From positions 1,736,001-1,800,000 of the forward strand of contig NZ_CP119327.1 in assembly GCF_022815905.2 (NCBI RefSeq): a stretch of 64,000 bases of DNA. Reading direction: 5' to 3'. Below the pieces are notes generated by a model, which was not told the origin of the DNA, made no database searches, and was given only the letters and a program-made list of their open reading frames with translations. A program made the translations under genes and the position numbers. This DNA is from Staphylococcus sp. NRL 16/872. Lineage in GTDB: Bacteria > Bacillota > Bacilli > Staphylococcales > Staphylococcaceae. Shown piece by piece: positions 9,179 to 21,821 of this stretch (the first letter of the stretch is position 1; every line of letters begins with the position of its first letter).

Positions 9179-10585
9179 TTACATAGTGTGGATTGGCATT
9201 CCGATTGCTTTTTCAGCAGCTTCCATAGACATTTCACCTAAAGTTGGGTGAGCATGTACAGTTAATGCGATATCTTCAGCATTCATGCCAGCTTCAATAG
9301 CTAAGCCTAATTCAGAAATGATATCTGAAGCGCCATTACCAGCAATTTGTGCACCGATAACAGTTCCATCTTCTTTTAATGTGATAAGTTTAACGAAACC
9401 AGTAGTATCGTCTAATGATAACGCACGGCCGTTACCAGCATATGGGAATTTAGATGCTTTATAATCTAAACCTTCTTCTTTAGCTTGAGCTTCAGTGTAA
9501 CCAACTTGAGCTAATTCTGGTTCAGTGAAGCATACAGCTGGCATACCAATGTAATCAACTTCTGAAGCTTCACCTGAGATAGCTTCAGCAGCTACTTTAG
9601 CTTCATAGCTTGCTTTGTGAGCAAGTGGTAAACCAGGAACGATATCACCAATTGCATAAATGTTGTCGATAGAAGTACGGCTTTGTTTGTCTACTTCTAA
9701 TAATCCACGATCTGCGAATTTAAGACCTAATTCTTCTAAGCCTAATTCGTCAGTGTTTGGACGACGACCAACTGTTACTAATACGTAATCAGCATCGATA
9801 GTTTTTTCTTCACCTTTAGCTTCGTAAGTAACTTTAACGCCATTTTCAGTTTCTTCAGCATTTTTAGCCATTGCTTCAGTGATGATTTCAACGCCTTTTT
9901 CTTTCATGCCTTTTTTAACTGGTTGAACCATTTGTTTTTCGAATCCGCCAAGAATTTCTTTAGCGCCTTCTAAAATTGTAACGTCTGAACCAAAGTTAGC
10001 AAATGCAGTTCCAAGTTCTGAACCAATATAACCGCCACCTACAACGACTAATTTACCTGGAACTTCTTGTAAGTTTAACGCGCCAGTTGAATCGATAACA
10101 CGTTTACCAAATTCGAAGTTAGGAATTTCAATTGGTCTAGAACCAGTTGCGATAATAGCGTTTTTGAAATTATAAGTTTGAGCACTTTTTTCGTCCATAA
10201 CACGTAAGCTGTTATTATCTACGAAATAAGCTTCACCTTTAACGATTTCAACTTTATTACCTTTTAATAAGCCTTCAACACCACCAGTTAATTTACTTAC
10301 AACTGATTGTTTGAATTCTTGAACTTTGTCAAATTTAAGTGATACGCTTTCAGCAATTACACCTAAATTTTCAGAGTGTTGAGCTTCTACAAAGCGGTGT
10401 GAAGCGTGTAATAATGCTTTAGAAGGAATACAACCAACGTTTAAGCATACGCCACCTAAGTTACCTTTCTCAACGATAGTAACTTTTTGTCCTAATTGAG
10501 CTGCACGAATTGCTGCAACGTATCCACCAGGACCTGCTCCGATTACAATAGTATCTGTTTCAATTGGGAAATCTCCAACTACCAT
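9179..10585 (-). CDS. pdhD: Dihydrolipoyl dehydrogenase (E3) of pyruvate dehydrogenase
   Basis: A 468-residue FAD flavoprotein that reoxidises the lipoyl groups of E2 with NAD+. The FAD-binding [10 protein letters not shown] is at residues 17-26 and the redox disulfide is in [13 protein letters not shown] (about 44-56). The NAD motif [10 protein letters not shown] is near 183-192, and [19 protein letters not shown] at the C-terminus carries the catalytic His-Glu pair. The gene starts 3 bases after the pdhC stop with a GGAGGGG ribosome site, so it is the operon's last gene. Length is normal. Confidence 0.97.
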   Translation of the reverse strand: MVVGDFPIETDTIVIGAGPGGYVAAIRAAQLGQKVTIVEKGNLGGVCLNVGCIPSKALLHASHRFVEAQHSENLGVIAESVSLKFDKVQEFKQSVVSKLTGGVEGLLKGNKVEIVKGEAYFVDNNSLRVMDEKSAQTYNFKNAIIATGSRPIEIPNFEFGKRVIDSTGALNLQEVPGKLVVVGGGYIGSELGTAFANFGSDVTILEGAKEILGGFEKQMVQPVKKGMKEKGVEIITEAMAKNAEETENGVKVTYEAKGEEKTIDADYVLVTVGRRPNTDELGLEELGLKFADRGLLEVDKQSRTSIDNIYAIGDIVPGLPLAHKASYEAKVAAEAISGEASEVDYIGMPAVCFTEPELAQVGYTEAQAKEEGLDYKASKFPYAGNGRALSLDDTTGFVKLITLKEDGTVIGAQIAGNGASDIISELGLAIEAGMNAEDIALTVHAHPTLGEMSMEAAEKAIGMPIHTM

Positions 10586-10588
10586 GTT

Positions 10589-11887
10589 TTACCCCTCCAT
10601 TAATAATAATTCTGGATTATTTAATAAGCGTTTGATGTGATTCATAGCGTTTTGACCAGTAGCACCATCAATTTGTCTGTGGTCAAAGCTTAATGATAAT
10701 GCTAATACTGGAGCTGCTACAATTTCACCGTCTTTAACGATAGGTTTTTGAGCAATACGGCCAATACCTAAGATAGCTACTTCTGGGTGGTTGATAACTG
10801 GAGTGAACCATTGTCCACCAGCTGAACCGATATTACTGATTGTGCATGAAGCACCTTTCATTTCTTCAGATGTTAATTTGCCGTCACGTGCTTTAACAGC
10901 TAATTCATTAATTTCGTCTGAAATTTGGAAGATAGATTTACGATCTGCGTTTTTAACTACAGGTACTAATAAACCTCTTTCAGTATCAGCTGCGATACCA
11001 ATATTCCAGTAATGTTTGTGTACAATTTCGCCAGCTTCTTCGTTGAATGAAGTATTAAGTGCTGGATATTTTTTAAGTGCAGAAACAAGTGCTTTAACAA
11101 CATATGGTAAGAATGTTAATTTAATACCTTGCTCAGCTGCAACTTCTTTGAATTTTTTACGGTGATCCCATAGGTCTTGAACATCAATTTCATCCATTAA
11201 TGTTACGTGTGGAGCTGTGTGTTTAGAGTTAACCATTGCTTTAGCAATTGCTCTACGCATAGCAGGAATTTTTTCAGTAGTTTCAGGGAAGTCACCTTCA
11301 GGAACTGATTGAGCTTGAGTTGCTGAAGCATCGTCAGTTGAAGCTGCTGCACTTTCGTTTGAAGCTGATGCTGCTTGTGCACCGCCACCATTAACGTGAT
11401 TGTCAATGTCTTCTTTAGTGATGCGACCATTTTTACCTGAACCTGCTACAGCTTTAATATTAATGCCTTTTTCACGAGCGTATTTACGAACAGATGGCAT
11501 AGCTTTGATTTGTCTATTTTCATCTACTTCTTCATCTTGTGAAGCTGATGCTGCTGGAGCTTCTTCTTTAGCTTCTTCTTTTGCAGGTTCTTCTTCTTTA
11601 GATGAAGCATCGTCATCGTGACCACCTTTAAATTGCATATCTTCTGCATCAGGTGCATCAATTTTAACGATTACATCACCTACTACTGCTACAGTACCTT
11701 CGTCAACTACAACTTCTTCTACTGTACCGCTAACAGGAGATGGAATTTCAACTACAGATTTATCGTTTTGAACCTCTGCTAATACATCATCTTCTTCAAT
11801 TGTATCTCCGGCTTTAACAAACCATTTTACAATTTCACCTTCGTGGATACCTTCACCAATGTCGGGTAATCTAAATTCAAATGCCAC
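10589..11887 (-). CDS. pdhC: Dihydrolipoamide acetyltransferase (E2) of pyruvate dehydrogenase
   Basis: A 432-residue E2 core. A single lipoyl domain spans residues 1-78, with the lipoylated Lys expected at 43 (NDKSVVEIP). An acidic, Ala-rich linker follows, then the E1/E3-binding domain ([13 protein letters not shown], about 128-140). A second Ala/Ser-rich linker leads to the catalytic domain, which ends with FDHRQIDG. The start is GTG with AGGAGG 8 bases before it. A 219-base gap containing a hairpin separates it from pdhB, whereas the other junctions in the operon are 3 bases. Confidence 0.97.
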   Translation of the reverse strand: MAFEFRLPDIGEGIHEGEIVKWFVKAGDTIEEDDVLAEVQNDKSVVEIPSPVSGTVEEVVVDEGTVAVVGDVIVKIDAPDAEDMQFKGGHDDDASSKEEEPAKEEAKEEAPAASASQDEEVDENRQIKAMPSVRKYAREKGINIKAVAGSGKNGRITKEDIDNHVNGGGAQAASASNESAAASTDDASATQAQSVPEGDFPETTEKIPAMRRAIAKAMVNSKHTAPHVTLMDEIDVQDLWDHRKKFKEVAAEQGIKLTFLPYVVKALVSALKKYPALNTSFNEEAGEIVHKHYWNIGIAADTERGLLVPVVKNADRKSIFQISDEINELAVKARDGKLTSEEMKGASCTISNIGSAGGQWFTPVINHPEVAILGIGRIAQKPIVKDGEIVAAPVLALSLSFDHRQIDGATGQNAMNHIKRLLNNPELLLMEG

Positions 11888-12106
11888 GTTCTTGTCCTCC
11901 TATGATTTCATATTCATACATTAAAATAAATTTATAACATAGAGCAAGGACAGAATAATTAATAATGGTTAACATCATTCAATTATTATGTCCTATATCT
12001 CTAGTATACACTTAACTATTGACATACAAAGTAAAAAGTAAACATATTACTTACTAACTTTCTATATGCTAACTTTCAATTTTAAAATTGAAGATTATTG
12101 ATATTA
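11888..12106 (-). other. pdhB-pdhC gap with a long hairpin
   Basis: This stretch carries two inverted repeats. AGGACATAATAATT and AATTATTCTGTCCT (within 11946-11992, one mismatch) form a 14-bp stem without a T-run. A perfect 18-bp palindrome, TTCAATTTTAAAATTGAA, lies at 12074-12091, just after pdhB. No gene is seen. mRNA processing or stability control between E1 and E2/E3 cistrons is possible but unproven. Confidence 0.5.
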
Positions 12107-13084
12107 TTAGAATTCTAAAGTAGCTTTAGCTTGTTCAATAATATCATTTTTGTTTGGTAACCAAACATTTTCTGCTTGAGTGAATGGATAAACTGTGTCA
12201 GCAGCAGCTACACGTGCGATTGGAGCTTCTAATGAAAGGATAGCACGTTCAGCTAATTCAGCAGCTACAGTAGCACCAACACCAGCTTGACGTTGAGCTT
12301 CTTGTACTACTACAGCACGTCCAGTTTTTTCAACTGAAGCAACTAAAGTATCGATATCAATAGGTTGTACAGTACGTAAGTCAATTACTTCTACTGAATA
12401 ACCTTCTTTTTCTAATTCTTCAGCAGCTTTTTCAGATTCTTGAACCATTGCACCGTAAGCGATTAAAGTAATGTCGTTACCTTCTTTTTTAACATTCGCT
12501 TTACCTAAATCAATTGTATATTCTTCTTCTGGAACTTCTTCACGGAATGAACGATATAATTTCATATGTTCTAAATATACAACTGGGTCATTTGAGCGAA
12601 TAGCTGAAAGTAATAAACCTTTAGCGTCATATGGACCAGAAGGAATTACTACTTTGATACCAGGTGATTGAGCTAAGATACCTTCTAAATTATCTGCGTG
12701 TAATTCAGGAGTGTGTACCCCACCACCGAATGGTGCACGGATTGTTACAGGTGCTACTTTAGAACCACCTGAACGGAAACGTGTACGAGCGATTTGACCA
12801 GCAACTGAGTCAAATACTTCAAATACGAAACCAAGGAATTGGATTTCCATTACTGGACGGAAACCTTCAGCTGTTAAACCAAGAGCTAAACCACCAATAC
12901 CTGATTCAGCTAATGGAGTATCGAATACGCGGTCTTCACCGAATTCTTTTTGTAAACCTTCAGTTACACGGAATACACCGCCGTTAACACCAACGTCTTC
13001 ACCGAAAACTAATACATTTTCGTCATTTTGCAATTCAGTTTTAAGCGCATTATTAATCGCTTGAACCATTGTCATTTGTGCCAT
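12107..13084 (-). CDS. pdhB: Pyruvate dehydrogenase E1 beta subunit
   Basis: A 325-residue E1 beta chain. It forms an alpha2-beta2 heterotetramer with PdhA and decarboxylates pyruvate using thiamine diphosphate. The N-terminal transketolase pyrimidine-binding region ([20 protein letters not shown], about residues 24-43) and the C-terminal transketolase domain ([19 protein letters not shown]) are both clear. The gene begins 3 bases after pdhA. Length is standard and no defects are visible. Confidence 0.97.
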   Translation of the reverse strand: MAQMTMVQAINNALKTELQNDENVLVFGEDVGVNGGVFRVTEGLQKEFGEDRVFDTPLAESGIGGLALGLTAEGFRPVMEIQFLGFVFEVFDSVAGQIARTRFRSGGSKVAPVTIRAPFGGGVHTPELHADNLEGILAQSPGIKVVIPSGPYDAKGLLLSAIRSNDPVVYLEHMKLYRSFREEVPEEEYTIDLGKANVKKEGNDITLIAYGAMVQESEKAAEELEKEGYSVEVIDLRTVQPIDIDTLVASVEKTGRAVVVQEAQRQAGVGATVAAELAERAILSLEAPIARVAAADTVYPFTQAENVWLPNKNDIIEQAKATLEF

Positions 13085-13087
13085 GGC

Positions 13088-14200
<1,113 letters not shown>

Positions 14201-14251
14201 TCAATTCACCATACCTTTCCCATATAATAGAAATTCATTTTATCCTCTCAT

Positions 14252-14280
14252 AGTGTACCATAATTTTTTTATACTGTTAA
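14252..14280 (-). promoter_or_regulatory. Promoter of pdhABCD
   Basis: On the minus strand, TTAACA (-35, 14275-14280) and TACACT (-10, 14252-14257) are separated by 17 bp, with TG one base before the -10. This is a good SigA promoter about 50 bases upstream of pdhA. Confidence 0.65.
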
Positions 14281-14305
14281 ATATTTTGATAAAGTTCTGT
14301 ACTAC

Positions 14306-14335
14306 TAAAAAAGATACAGATTTTCAAACTGTATT
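14306..14335 (-). terminator. Intrinsic terminator after YkyA-like lipoprotein gene
   Basis: On the minus strand, ATACAG (14329-14334) pairs with CTGTAT (14314-14319), with partial pairing inside, followed by CTTTTTTAG. The stem is short. Confidence 0.6.
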
Positions 14336-14368
14336 AGTGTCTATTGCAAGACTGTATTAGTTAGGAAA

Positions 14369-14995
14369 TTAAGTGAGTTTATCCACATCTTGCTTTTCTT
14401 TATTCACTTTATTCATAGCTTTAGAATAACTATTGAATTTCTTCTTAAAATTTTCCTGTGCTTTATCTAACGCATCATTTTTTTCATCAACTTGAGATTG
14501 AGTAATACCATCTTGTTTCACTAGCTTGAATAAATCTTTTTCTTTACTCAAAACATTTTTGTATGCTTTAGCATAGGCATCATGTGCTTTATATTTATCT
14601 TTAACTGCATCATCTAATTGTTTAACTTCTTTTCGTTTGTTATCACTTTTTATTTCTTTAATATGAGTTTCTCCTTTTTTGAATTGCTTTTCAGAATCTT
14701 TAATAGAAGAAATCTCATTATCAAATGTGTTCTTTCGTTGTTTAATATTATCGAGAATGTCATCAGCTGCTTTTTTACGAGTATCATTATTATTGCTGTT
14801 TGCTTTTTTATATAACTTTTGTTTCTTCACTTCAAGATTATTTAGCTTTTTACTTGTACTTGTAATCGCTTGTTCTTTTTCAAACGCTTTTTGAATATTA
14901 TCATCATAAGCGCGCACTTCTTTTTTGTCAGTAGTACATCCCGCTAATAAAATACTTGAAGCGACTGCAACAGCAAGTGTTTTACGTATTTTCAT
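14369..14995 (-). CDS. YkyA-like cell-wall lipoprotein
   Basis: A 208-residue lipoprotein. The signal peptide ends in the lipobox LLAGC with Cys at residue 20. The mature part is almost entirely charged helix (Lys, Asp, Glu, Asn) with heptad-like spacing, so an extended coiled coil on the outer membrane face is likely. It resembles the YkyA/DUF putative cell-wall-binding lipoproteins found near pdh and def in Bacilli; function unknown. An AGGAGGAT ribosome site precedes the ATG. It lies between pdhA and def, divergent from def, and has its own terminator. Confidence 0.85.
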   Translation of the reverse strand: MKIRKTLAVAVASSILLAGCTTDKKEVRAYDDNIQKAFEKEQAITSTSKKLNNLEVKKQKLYKKANSNNNDTRKKAADDILDNIKQRKNTFDNEISSIKDSEKQFKKGETHIKEIKSDNKRKEVKQLDDAVKDKYKAHDAYAKAYKNVLSKEKDLFKLVKQDGITQSQVDEKNDALDKAQENFKKKFNSYSKAMNKVNKEKQDVDKLT

Positions 14996-15125
14996 TAATT
15001 GTTATCCTCCTCGTAGTCATTCGATTGTAATATTATATAAAGATAGATTATAAATCAAATGAAACCAGATGATGTACTAAATAACCATTAATCTGTTATA
15101 TTTTAGTATAAGGAAGGTGTATGAC

Positions 15126-15677
15126 ATGTTAACTATGAAAGATATTATAAGAGATGGTCATCCTACATTACGTGAGAAAGCTGAAGACGTAACATTACCA
15201 CTCTCTGATGAAGATAAAAATACTTTACGTGCTATGCGTGAATTCTTAATTAATAGTCAAGATGACGAAATTGCTAAAAGATATGGACTACGTTCTGGTG
15301 TTGGGCTTGCTGCGCCTCAAATTAATGTTTCAAAACGAATGATTGCAGTTTATTTACCAGATGATGGGGAAGGCAAATCTTATGATTATATGATAGTAAA
15401 TCCTAAAGTGATGAGCCATAGTGTTCAACACGCTTATCTCCCTACTGGGGAAGGTTGTTTAAGTGTTGATGAGAATATTCCAGGGCTAGTTCACCGTCAT
15501 TTTAGAGTTACAATTAAAGCTTATGATATCGATGGTAATGAAGTTAAATTAAGGTTAAAAGGTTATCCAGCCATCGTATTCCAACATGAAATTGATCATT
15601 TAAATGGCATTATGTTCTATGATTATATTGATAAAGATCATCCATTAACACCATTACCAGATTCAGTAGAAGTATAA
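15126..15677 (+). CDS. def: Peptide deformylase
   Basis: A 183-residue metalloenzyme that removes the N-formyl group from nascent proteins. All three family motifs are present: GVGLAAPQ (about residues 58-65), EGCLS (about 109-113) and QHEIDHLNG (about 153-161), supplying the Cys and two His metal ligands and the catalytic Glu. Insertions typical of the type II (Gram-positive) class are seen. A GTG in frame at 15117 is possible, but the AGGAAGG ribosome site (15111-15117) fits the ATG at 15126 and the known S. aureus N-terminus MLTMKD. It is a single gene with a strong terminator. Confidence 0.96.
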   Translation: MLTMKDIIRDGHPTLREKAEDVTLPLSDEDKNTLRAMREFLINSQDDEIAKRYGLRSGVGLAAPQINVSKRMIAVYLPDDGEGKSYDYMIVNPKVMSHSVQHAYLPTGEGCLSVDENIPGLVHRHFRVTIKAYDIDGNEVKLRLKGYPAIVFQHEIDHLNGIMFYDYIDKDHPLTPLPDSVEV

Positions 15678-15708
15678 TTAATACATTCCTATGCCTAATT
15701 TAATTTCA

Positions 15709-15747
15709 AAGCCTAATATATTTCTTGAAAATATATTAGGCTTTTTT
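15709..15747 (+). terminator. Intrinsic terminator after def
   Basis: Arms AAGCCTAATATATTT (15709-15723) and AAATATATTAGGCTT (15728-15742) form a perfect 15-bp stem followed by T's. Confidence 0.9.
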
Positions 15748-16101
15748 ATGGAAGTTTAATGTGAAATATATAGCTTCCTTAGAATGTTAAACAAAATATA
15801 AACTGCTTTATTTATTTAGATACATAAGGTAAAATGATTAATAACTGACAAGATAGTTCAATACTATTTTTCAAATAATGAACGAAATTAATAACTACTC
15901 TTTGAACATTATTAGTCGCAAAATAAAATAATCATTTATTACTTATAATTATCGAATATATATTATTAAAACAATAATTTTACTTATCACTTTTTATTAA
16001 ATGTATTAATTAATTGAAATAAAAATAATCGATATCCTTTGCTGTACTAAGTTGTTCAGCTAGAGTCATAAATTAATATATTCTAGGAGGAATTATCCAT
16101 A
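15748..16101 (+). other. 354-base gene-free stretch before rpoY
   Basis: Very AT-rich, with stops in all frames at short intervals. It must hold the rpoY-rnjA promoter, but I could not place one with confidence: TTGTTC with TAATAT (16074-16079) has 16-bp spacing but would start transcription inside the ribosome site. The AGGAGG at 16085-16090 belongs to rpoY. A long, possibly RNase J-responsive 5' leader is conceivable. Confidence 0.4.
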
Positions 16102-17999
<1,898 letters not shown>

Positions 18000-18015
18000 T
18001 CATCATAAATAAATC

Positions 18016-18068
18016 AAAAAGCACGATATAGACATGATATTAAAACATGATCTATACCGTGCTTTTTT
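18016..18068. terminator. Terminator between rnjA and ktrC
   Basis: AAAAAGCACG (from 18016) pairs with CGTGCTTTTTT, with further pairing in the loop (GATATAGA and TCTATACC). T's follow on both strands, so it can serve the two convergent genes. Confidence 0.85.
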
Positions 18069-18097
18069 CGTTATTAACGTTTTTAATATCCTCTATG

Positions 18098-18757
18098 TTA
18101 GCGTACAATTTTCTTTTCAAAGCGATTTAAATCATTATCATGCCCTATCATAATTAATATATCGCCGAATTCTATGTTCATACCTGGATCTGGTGATACA
18201 ATAATTTCTTTTCCTCGTTTAATCGCGATAATATTAATGCCAAATTGACGACGAATATCTAGATCAATAATAGATTGTCCCGTCATCTTCTCACTCGCTT
18301 TCAATTCAACTAATGAATGTTCATCCGCTAACTCAAGATAATCTAATACACTTGCACTTGCTACATTATGCGCGATACGGCGTCCCATATCTCTTTCTGG
18401 GTGCACTACTGTATCTGCCCCAATTTTATTTAATATTTTAGCATGATAATCATTTTGAGCTTTAGCCGTAACTTTTTTAACCCCTAACTCTTTTAAAATT
18501 AAGGTAGTCAACGTACTCGATTGAATATTTTCTCCTATTGCCACTATAACATGATCAAAGTTACGTATACCTAAACTTTTCATTACCGCTTCATCTGTAG
18601 TGTCAGCCACTACAGCATGTGTAGCAATATCACTATACTCATTTACTCTTGCTTCATCTCTATCAATTGCCATAACATCCATATCAAGCGCATTAAGTTC
18701 TCTTACGATACTACCACCGAAACGCCCTAGACCTATAACAACATATTCTTTCTCCAT
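18098..18757 (-). CDS. ktrC: Ktr potassium uptake regulatory (RCK) subunit
   Basis: A 219-residue cytosolic RCK protein that gates a Ktr-type K+ channel subunit encoded elsewhere. The N-terminal Rossmann motif GLGRFGGSIVREL (about residues 9-21) binds nucleotide, with an acidic strand end MAIDRD. The C-terminal ~75 residues form the TrkA-C/RCK-C domain that binds regulators such as c-di-AMP in S. aureus KtrC. By position (rnjA on one side, cydB on the other) it corresponds to S. aureus KtrC. An AGGAG ribosome site lies upstream. No membrane subunit is nearby, as is usual for this gene. Confidence 0.88.
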   Translation of the reverse strand: MEKEYVVIGLGRFGGSIVRELNALDMDVMAIDRDEARVNEYSDIATHAVVADTTDEAVMKSLGIRNFDHVIVAIGENIQSSTLTTLILKELGVKKVTAKAQNDYHAKILNKIGADTVVHPERDMGRRIAHNVASASVLDYLELADEHSLVELKASEKMTGQSIIDLDIRRQFGINIIAIKRGKEIIVSPDPGMNIEFGDILIMIGHDNDLNRFEKKIVR

Positions 18758-18785
18758 AGCGTAGATACTCCTATCTTCTATAAAA

Positions 18786-18872
18786 AATAGGAGCTGAGAA
18801 AGCCTACTCTATGTCTTGAAAAATAAATACGCGCATTTCAAAACATAAATTAAACTTATCTCAGCCCCTTCT
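18786..18872 (-). terminator. Terminator-like long hairpin after cydB
   Basis: On the minus strand, AGGGGCTGAGATAAG near the cydB stop pairs with CTTTCTCAGCTCCT about 55 bases later, followed by ATTTTTTATA. The GCTGAGA...TCTCAGC core resembles the hairpin at 691-720 and other staphylococcal intergenic terminators. Confidence 0.6.
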
Positions 18873-18881
18873 TTAATGTAA

Positions 18882-19898
18882 TTATTTCTTGCCTTCGACA
18901 TATGATTTATCGAATACAAATAATCTCAATAATAATATTAACGATGGAACTAATAAAAGTAAACCTAAAATAAACACGATCACAAGCGCTAAGCCCATTG
19001 ATGAATTGACGCCAGAATCCGTAATTTTAATATATGGATATAAAATATAAGGTAACTTACTCATTCCGTATCCATAAAAAGCAAAAGCCATTTGTAAAAT
19101 AACCATAATAAACGCTAAACCATGATGTTTTTTCATTAAATTTAATACACCAGCGATTAGGAAAAAGACAAAACTAATGGCAAACATCCACCAATAATTC
19201 GTCACTGCGTTATAAAAATGATTGGAGTTTTGAATTCTTAATGATAGGAATACAAATAATGAAATAATAATCATCGGAGGTCCCCAAAACATAAACCATT
19301 GACGCATAAACGAGTATGCTACTTCATCTTTTGCTTTAGCTGCGTAATACGTTAAGAAACCAGATGAAATATATAATACACTGATAATTGCTAAAAATAC
19401 CACTGACCATGCGAATGGACTTAATAACAACTGAATCCAATCCAAATCAAGATGTGACCCTCTTTGGTTAATATAACCACCTTCAGATATAGTTAGTACG
19501 GTTGCTAATGAAGCTGGAATTAAAAGCCCACTAATCCCATATAAAAAGATCCATGGTAATTTAGTATCTTGTCCATAGTGTTCAAAGGCATAAAAGCTAC
19601 CTCTAATTGAAAGAAGGACTAAGGCAATTGAGCCAGGCACTAAAAGTACTGTACCTAAATATAACGCTGATTCTGGAAAGAACCCTACAAATCCAACAAA
19701 GAAGAAGACAAAGAATACATTTGTAACTTCCCAAACTGGATTAAGATAACGTTCAACAAGATGGTTAATCTTTTTTTCTTCTCCAGTTAATTTTGTATGC
19801 AATGTGAAAAAGCCGGCGCCAAAGTCAATTGAAGCGACAATAATATAGAAAAATAAGAATGTCCATAATACAACAATACCAATACTAGTATAATCCAT
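18882..19898 (-). CDS. cydB: Cytochrome bd-type quinol oxidase subunit II
   Basis: A 338-residue membrane protein with about eight or nine helices, subunit II of the bd-type menaquinol oxidase. It stabilises the haem subunit CydA, with which it is translationally coupled: the cydA stop and cydB start share one base. Typical family stretches include FFTLHTKLTGEEKKINHLVE near residue 30-49 and YLNPVWEVTNVFFVFFFVG after it. It ends with a basic tail. The oxidase serves low-oxygen respiration and tolerance of respiratory inhibitors. Confidence 0.93.
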   Translation of the reverse strand: MDYTSIGIVVLWTFLFFYIIVASIDFGAGFFTLHTKLTGEEKKINHLVERYLNPVWEVTNVFFVFFFVGFVGFFPESALYLGTVLLVPGSIALVLLSIRGSFYAFEHYGQDTKLPWIFLYGISGLLIPASLATVLTISEGGYINQRGSHLDLDWIQLLLSPFAWSVVFLAIISVLYISSGFLTYYAAKAKDEVAYSFMRQWFMFWGPPMIIISLFVFLSLRIQNSNHFYNAVTNYWWMFAISFVFFLIAGVLNLMKKHHGLAFIMVILQMAFAFYGYGMSKLPYILYPYIKITDSGVNSSMGLALVIVFILGLLLLVPSLILLLRLFVFDKSYVEGKK

Positions 19899-21250
19899 TA
19901 TGCTTGACCTCCTTTTTCAATTACTTTATCTACATCATCTTGGGCTGGCTTATTTTTAAACATACGCAATAATACATAAGCAGAAGTAAATAACAGAACT
20001 AAATATAATAAACCAAACATAATAGTCACTAATGTAATCCCACCAGCTTGTGTTGCTGCTTGACTTACACGCATATAACCTCGAACTATCCATGGTTGTC
20101 TACCCATTTCCGTTAAAAACCAACCAAATTCAATAGCTAATAATGAAGCTGGCCCTGTCAGTAATACTGCATATAATAAGCCTTTACTCATTGTAAATTT
20201 ACGTAATTTTTTAATGATTAATGTAAGTATAAATAGACCTGAAACGATAAAGCAGAATATACCCATTGCAACCATTAAATCAAAGAAGTAATGGACGATG
20301 AGTGGAGGTAAATCATTTTTAGGAAAATCATTTAACCCTTTTACCTTAGTATTAACATTGTTATCGGCTAAAAAGCTTAACATACCGGGGATTTTAATAG
20401 CGCCTTCGACTTCTTGTGTTTTATCATTTAAAACTCCAAAAAATACTAAATCAGCTTTTGATTGTGTGTCAAAATGCCATTCATAAGCTGCTAATTTCTC
20501 AGGTTGAACTTTATGAAGAAATTTCGCTGACATATCTCCAGCAAGCATTGCAAGTAAAGTATTTATAAAACCAGCGACCATCGTCATTTTTAATGCTTTT
20601 TTATGATATTCTGTATCTTTACTAAACTTGTTTTTCAATAATTTGAAAGCTGCAATCGCGGCTAAAAGAAATGCCATTGTCATACCAGCAGTGGCTACAA
20701 CATGAAATGCTCTAACTAAAAATGATGCGTTAAACATTGCTTCAAATGGTTGTACATTAACCATTTTGCCATGTTTCATTTCGAAACCAGCTGGTGTATT
20801 CATAAATGAGTTAACTGACGTGATAAAGAAAGCGGAGAATGAGCCACCTATTATAACCGGAATACTTATAAGAAAATGTATCCATTGATTTTTGAAACGA
20901 TTCCACGTGTATAGATAAATACTTAAGAAAATTGCTTCAAAGAAGAACGCAAATGTTTCCATGAAAAGTGGTAAAGCTATAATATGTCCACCCATTTTCA
21001 TAAAAGTTGGCCAAATCAATGAAAGTTGCAAACCGATAATTGTACCTGTAACAACCCCTACTGCTACGGTTATCGTATAACCTTTCGACCAACGTTGTGC
21101 TAATGCTATATATTTAGGATCTTTATTCTTAATCCCTAAAAATTCTGCGATGGCAAACATCAGCGGCATACCTACACCAATGGTAGCAAAGATGATATGT
21201 ACCGCTAATGTCATACCCGTTAGAAACCGACTAATTTCAACAGAATCCAT
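19898..21250 (-). CDS. cydA: Cytochrome bd-type quinol oxidase subunit I
   Basis: A 450-residue haem subunit with nine predicted helices. His18 (LAVHIIFATIGVG) is the family's high-spin haem ligand, and EFGWFLTEMGRQPWIVRGYMR near residues 370-390 matches the conserved GRQPW quinol/haem region. The short Q-loop is the Firmicute type. It oxidises menaquinol and reduces oxygen without pumping protons. The ribosome site AAGGTGATC precedes the ATG. It is divergent from a small glutaredoxin gene across a 211-base AT-rich gap in which no convincing Rex site was found. Confidence 0.95.
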   Translation of the reverse strand: MDSVEISRFLTGMTLAVHIIFATIGVGMPLMFAIAEFLGIKNKDPKYIALAQRWSKGYTITVAVGVVTGTIIGLQLSLIWPTFMKMGGHIIALPLFMETFAFFFEAIFLSIYLYTWNRFKNQWIHFLISIPVIIGGSFSAFFITSVNSFMNTPAGFEMKHGKMVNVQPFEAMFNASFLVRAFHVVATAGMTMAFLLAAIAAFKLLKNKFSKDTEYHKKALKMTMVAGFINTLLAMLAGDMSAKFLHKVQPEKLAAYEWHFDTQSKADLVFFGVLNDKTQEVEGAIKIPGMLSFLADNNVNTKVKGLNDFPKNDLPPLIVHYFFDLMVAMGIFCFIVSGLFILTLIIKKLRKFTMSKGLLYAVLLTGPASLLAIEFGWFLTEMGRQPWIVRGYMRVSQAATQAGGITLVTIMFGLLYLVLLFTSAYVLLRMFKNKPAQDDVDKVIEKGGQA

Positions 21251-21461
21251 ATATTGATCACCTTTTCTTTATATTTAGAATTATATTTTTAAAAACAATC
21301 GATTTAAATTATATTACTTTCTTTTTTCTAACTAAATTGTTTTGCTTAATCTTCATAAATTTTTAACAATGTATTTCACATAATTTTCACAGTTTGCAAT
21401 TATGAATAATATTTTATATAGTAATTTCAGTTAAAATAATTGACAAAAGGAGTGTTTATTA

Positions 21462-21695
21462 ATGTCTTCAATTACTATTTATACTCAAAATGATTGTCCG
21501 CCCTGCACATTTGTTAAAAATTATTTAAGTGAACATCATGTGAATTACGAAGAAAAAAATATTGCTAAAGATAAATACCGACAAGAAATGATGAACTATG
21601 ATGCATTTGCCACGCCATTTATACTTTTAAATAATGAACCTATGTACAGTGTTGATATGGAAAAAATTAACAAAGCTTTTAATATTGAGAATTAA
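21462..21695 (+). CDS. Small glutaredoxin (NrdH-like) protein
   Basis: A 77-residue thioredoxin-fold protein. The active site CPPC is at residues 13-16 and the cis-proline motif ATPF at about 51-54, so a dithiol-disulfide exchange role is likely. It is NrdH/glutaredoxin-like, but no ribonucleotide reductase gene is nearby. It stands alone, divergent from cydAB, with an AAAGGAG ribosome site and its own terminator. In cells that lack glutathione the electron donor would be bacillithiol or thioredoxin reductase; this is inference. Confidence 0.85.
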   Translation: MSSITIYTQNDCPPCTFVKNYLSEHHVNYEEKNIAKDKYRQEMMNYDAFATPFILLNNEPMYSVDMEKINKAFNIEN

Positions 21696-21714
21696 TTAGA
21701 TAAAAATAATTTAA

Positions 21715-21763
21715 AAAACGTCTAACATCACCTCTATAAAGTTAAGTCTTGATGTACGACGTT
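21715..21763 (+). terminator. Terminator after glutaredoxin gene
   Basis: AAACGTC with ACATCA on the left pairs with TGATGT and GACGTTT on the right around a loop of about 20 bases. The T-run is weak. Confidence 0.55.
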
Positions 21764-21767
21764 TATA

Positions 21768-21810
21768 ACAAAAAAGCACCTTTGTCTAATGTCAAATTAA
21801 ACAAAGGTGC
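21768..21810 (-). terminator. Intrinsic terminator after ptsI
   Basis: On the minus strand, GCACCTTTG pairs with CAAAGGTGC (arms at 21802-21810 and 21776-21784), followed by TTTTTTGTT, directly after the ptsI stop. Confidence 0.85.
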
Positions 21811-21821
21811 CATATTTATAA

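Noticed and set aside
16051..16079. TTGTTC and TAATAT as the rpoY promoter
   Set aside because: Transcription would begin at the ribosome site, leaving no room for initiation.
21251..21461. Rex operator upstream of cydAB
   Set aside because: The TTCACA-like motifs are direct, not inverted, repeats and lack the TTGTG half.
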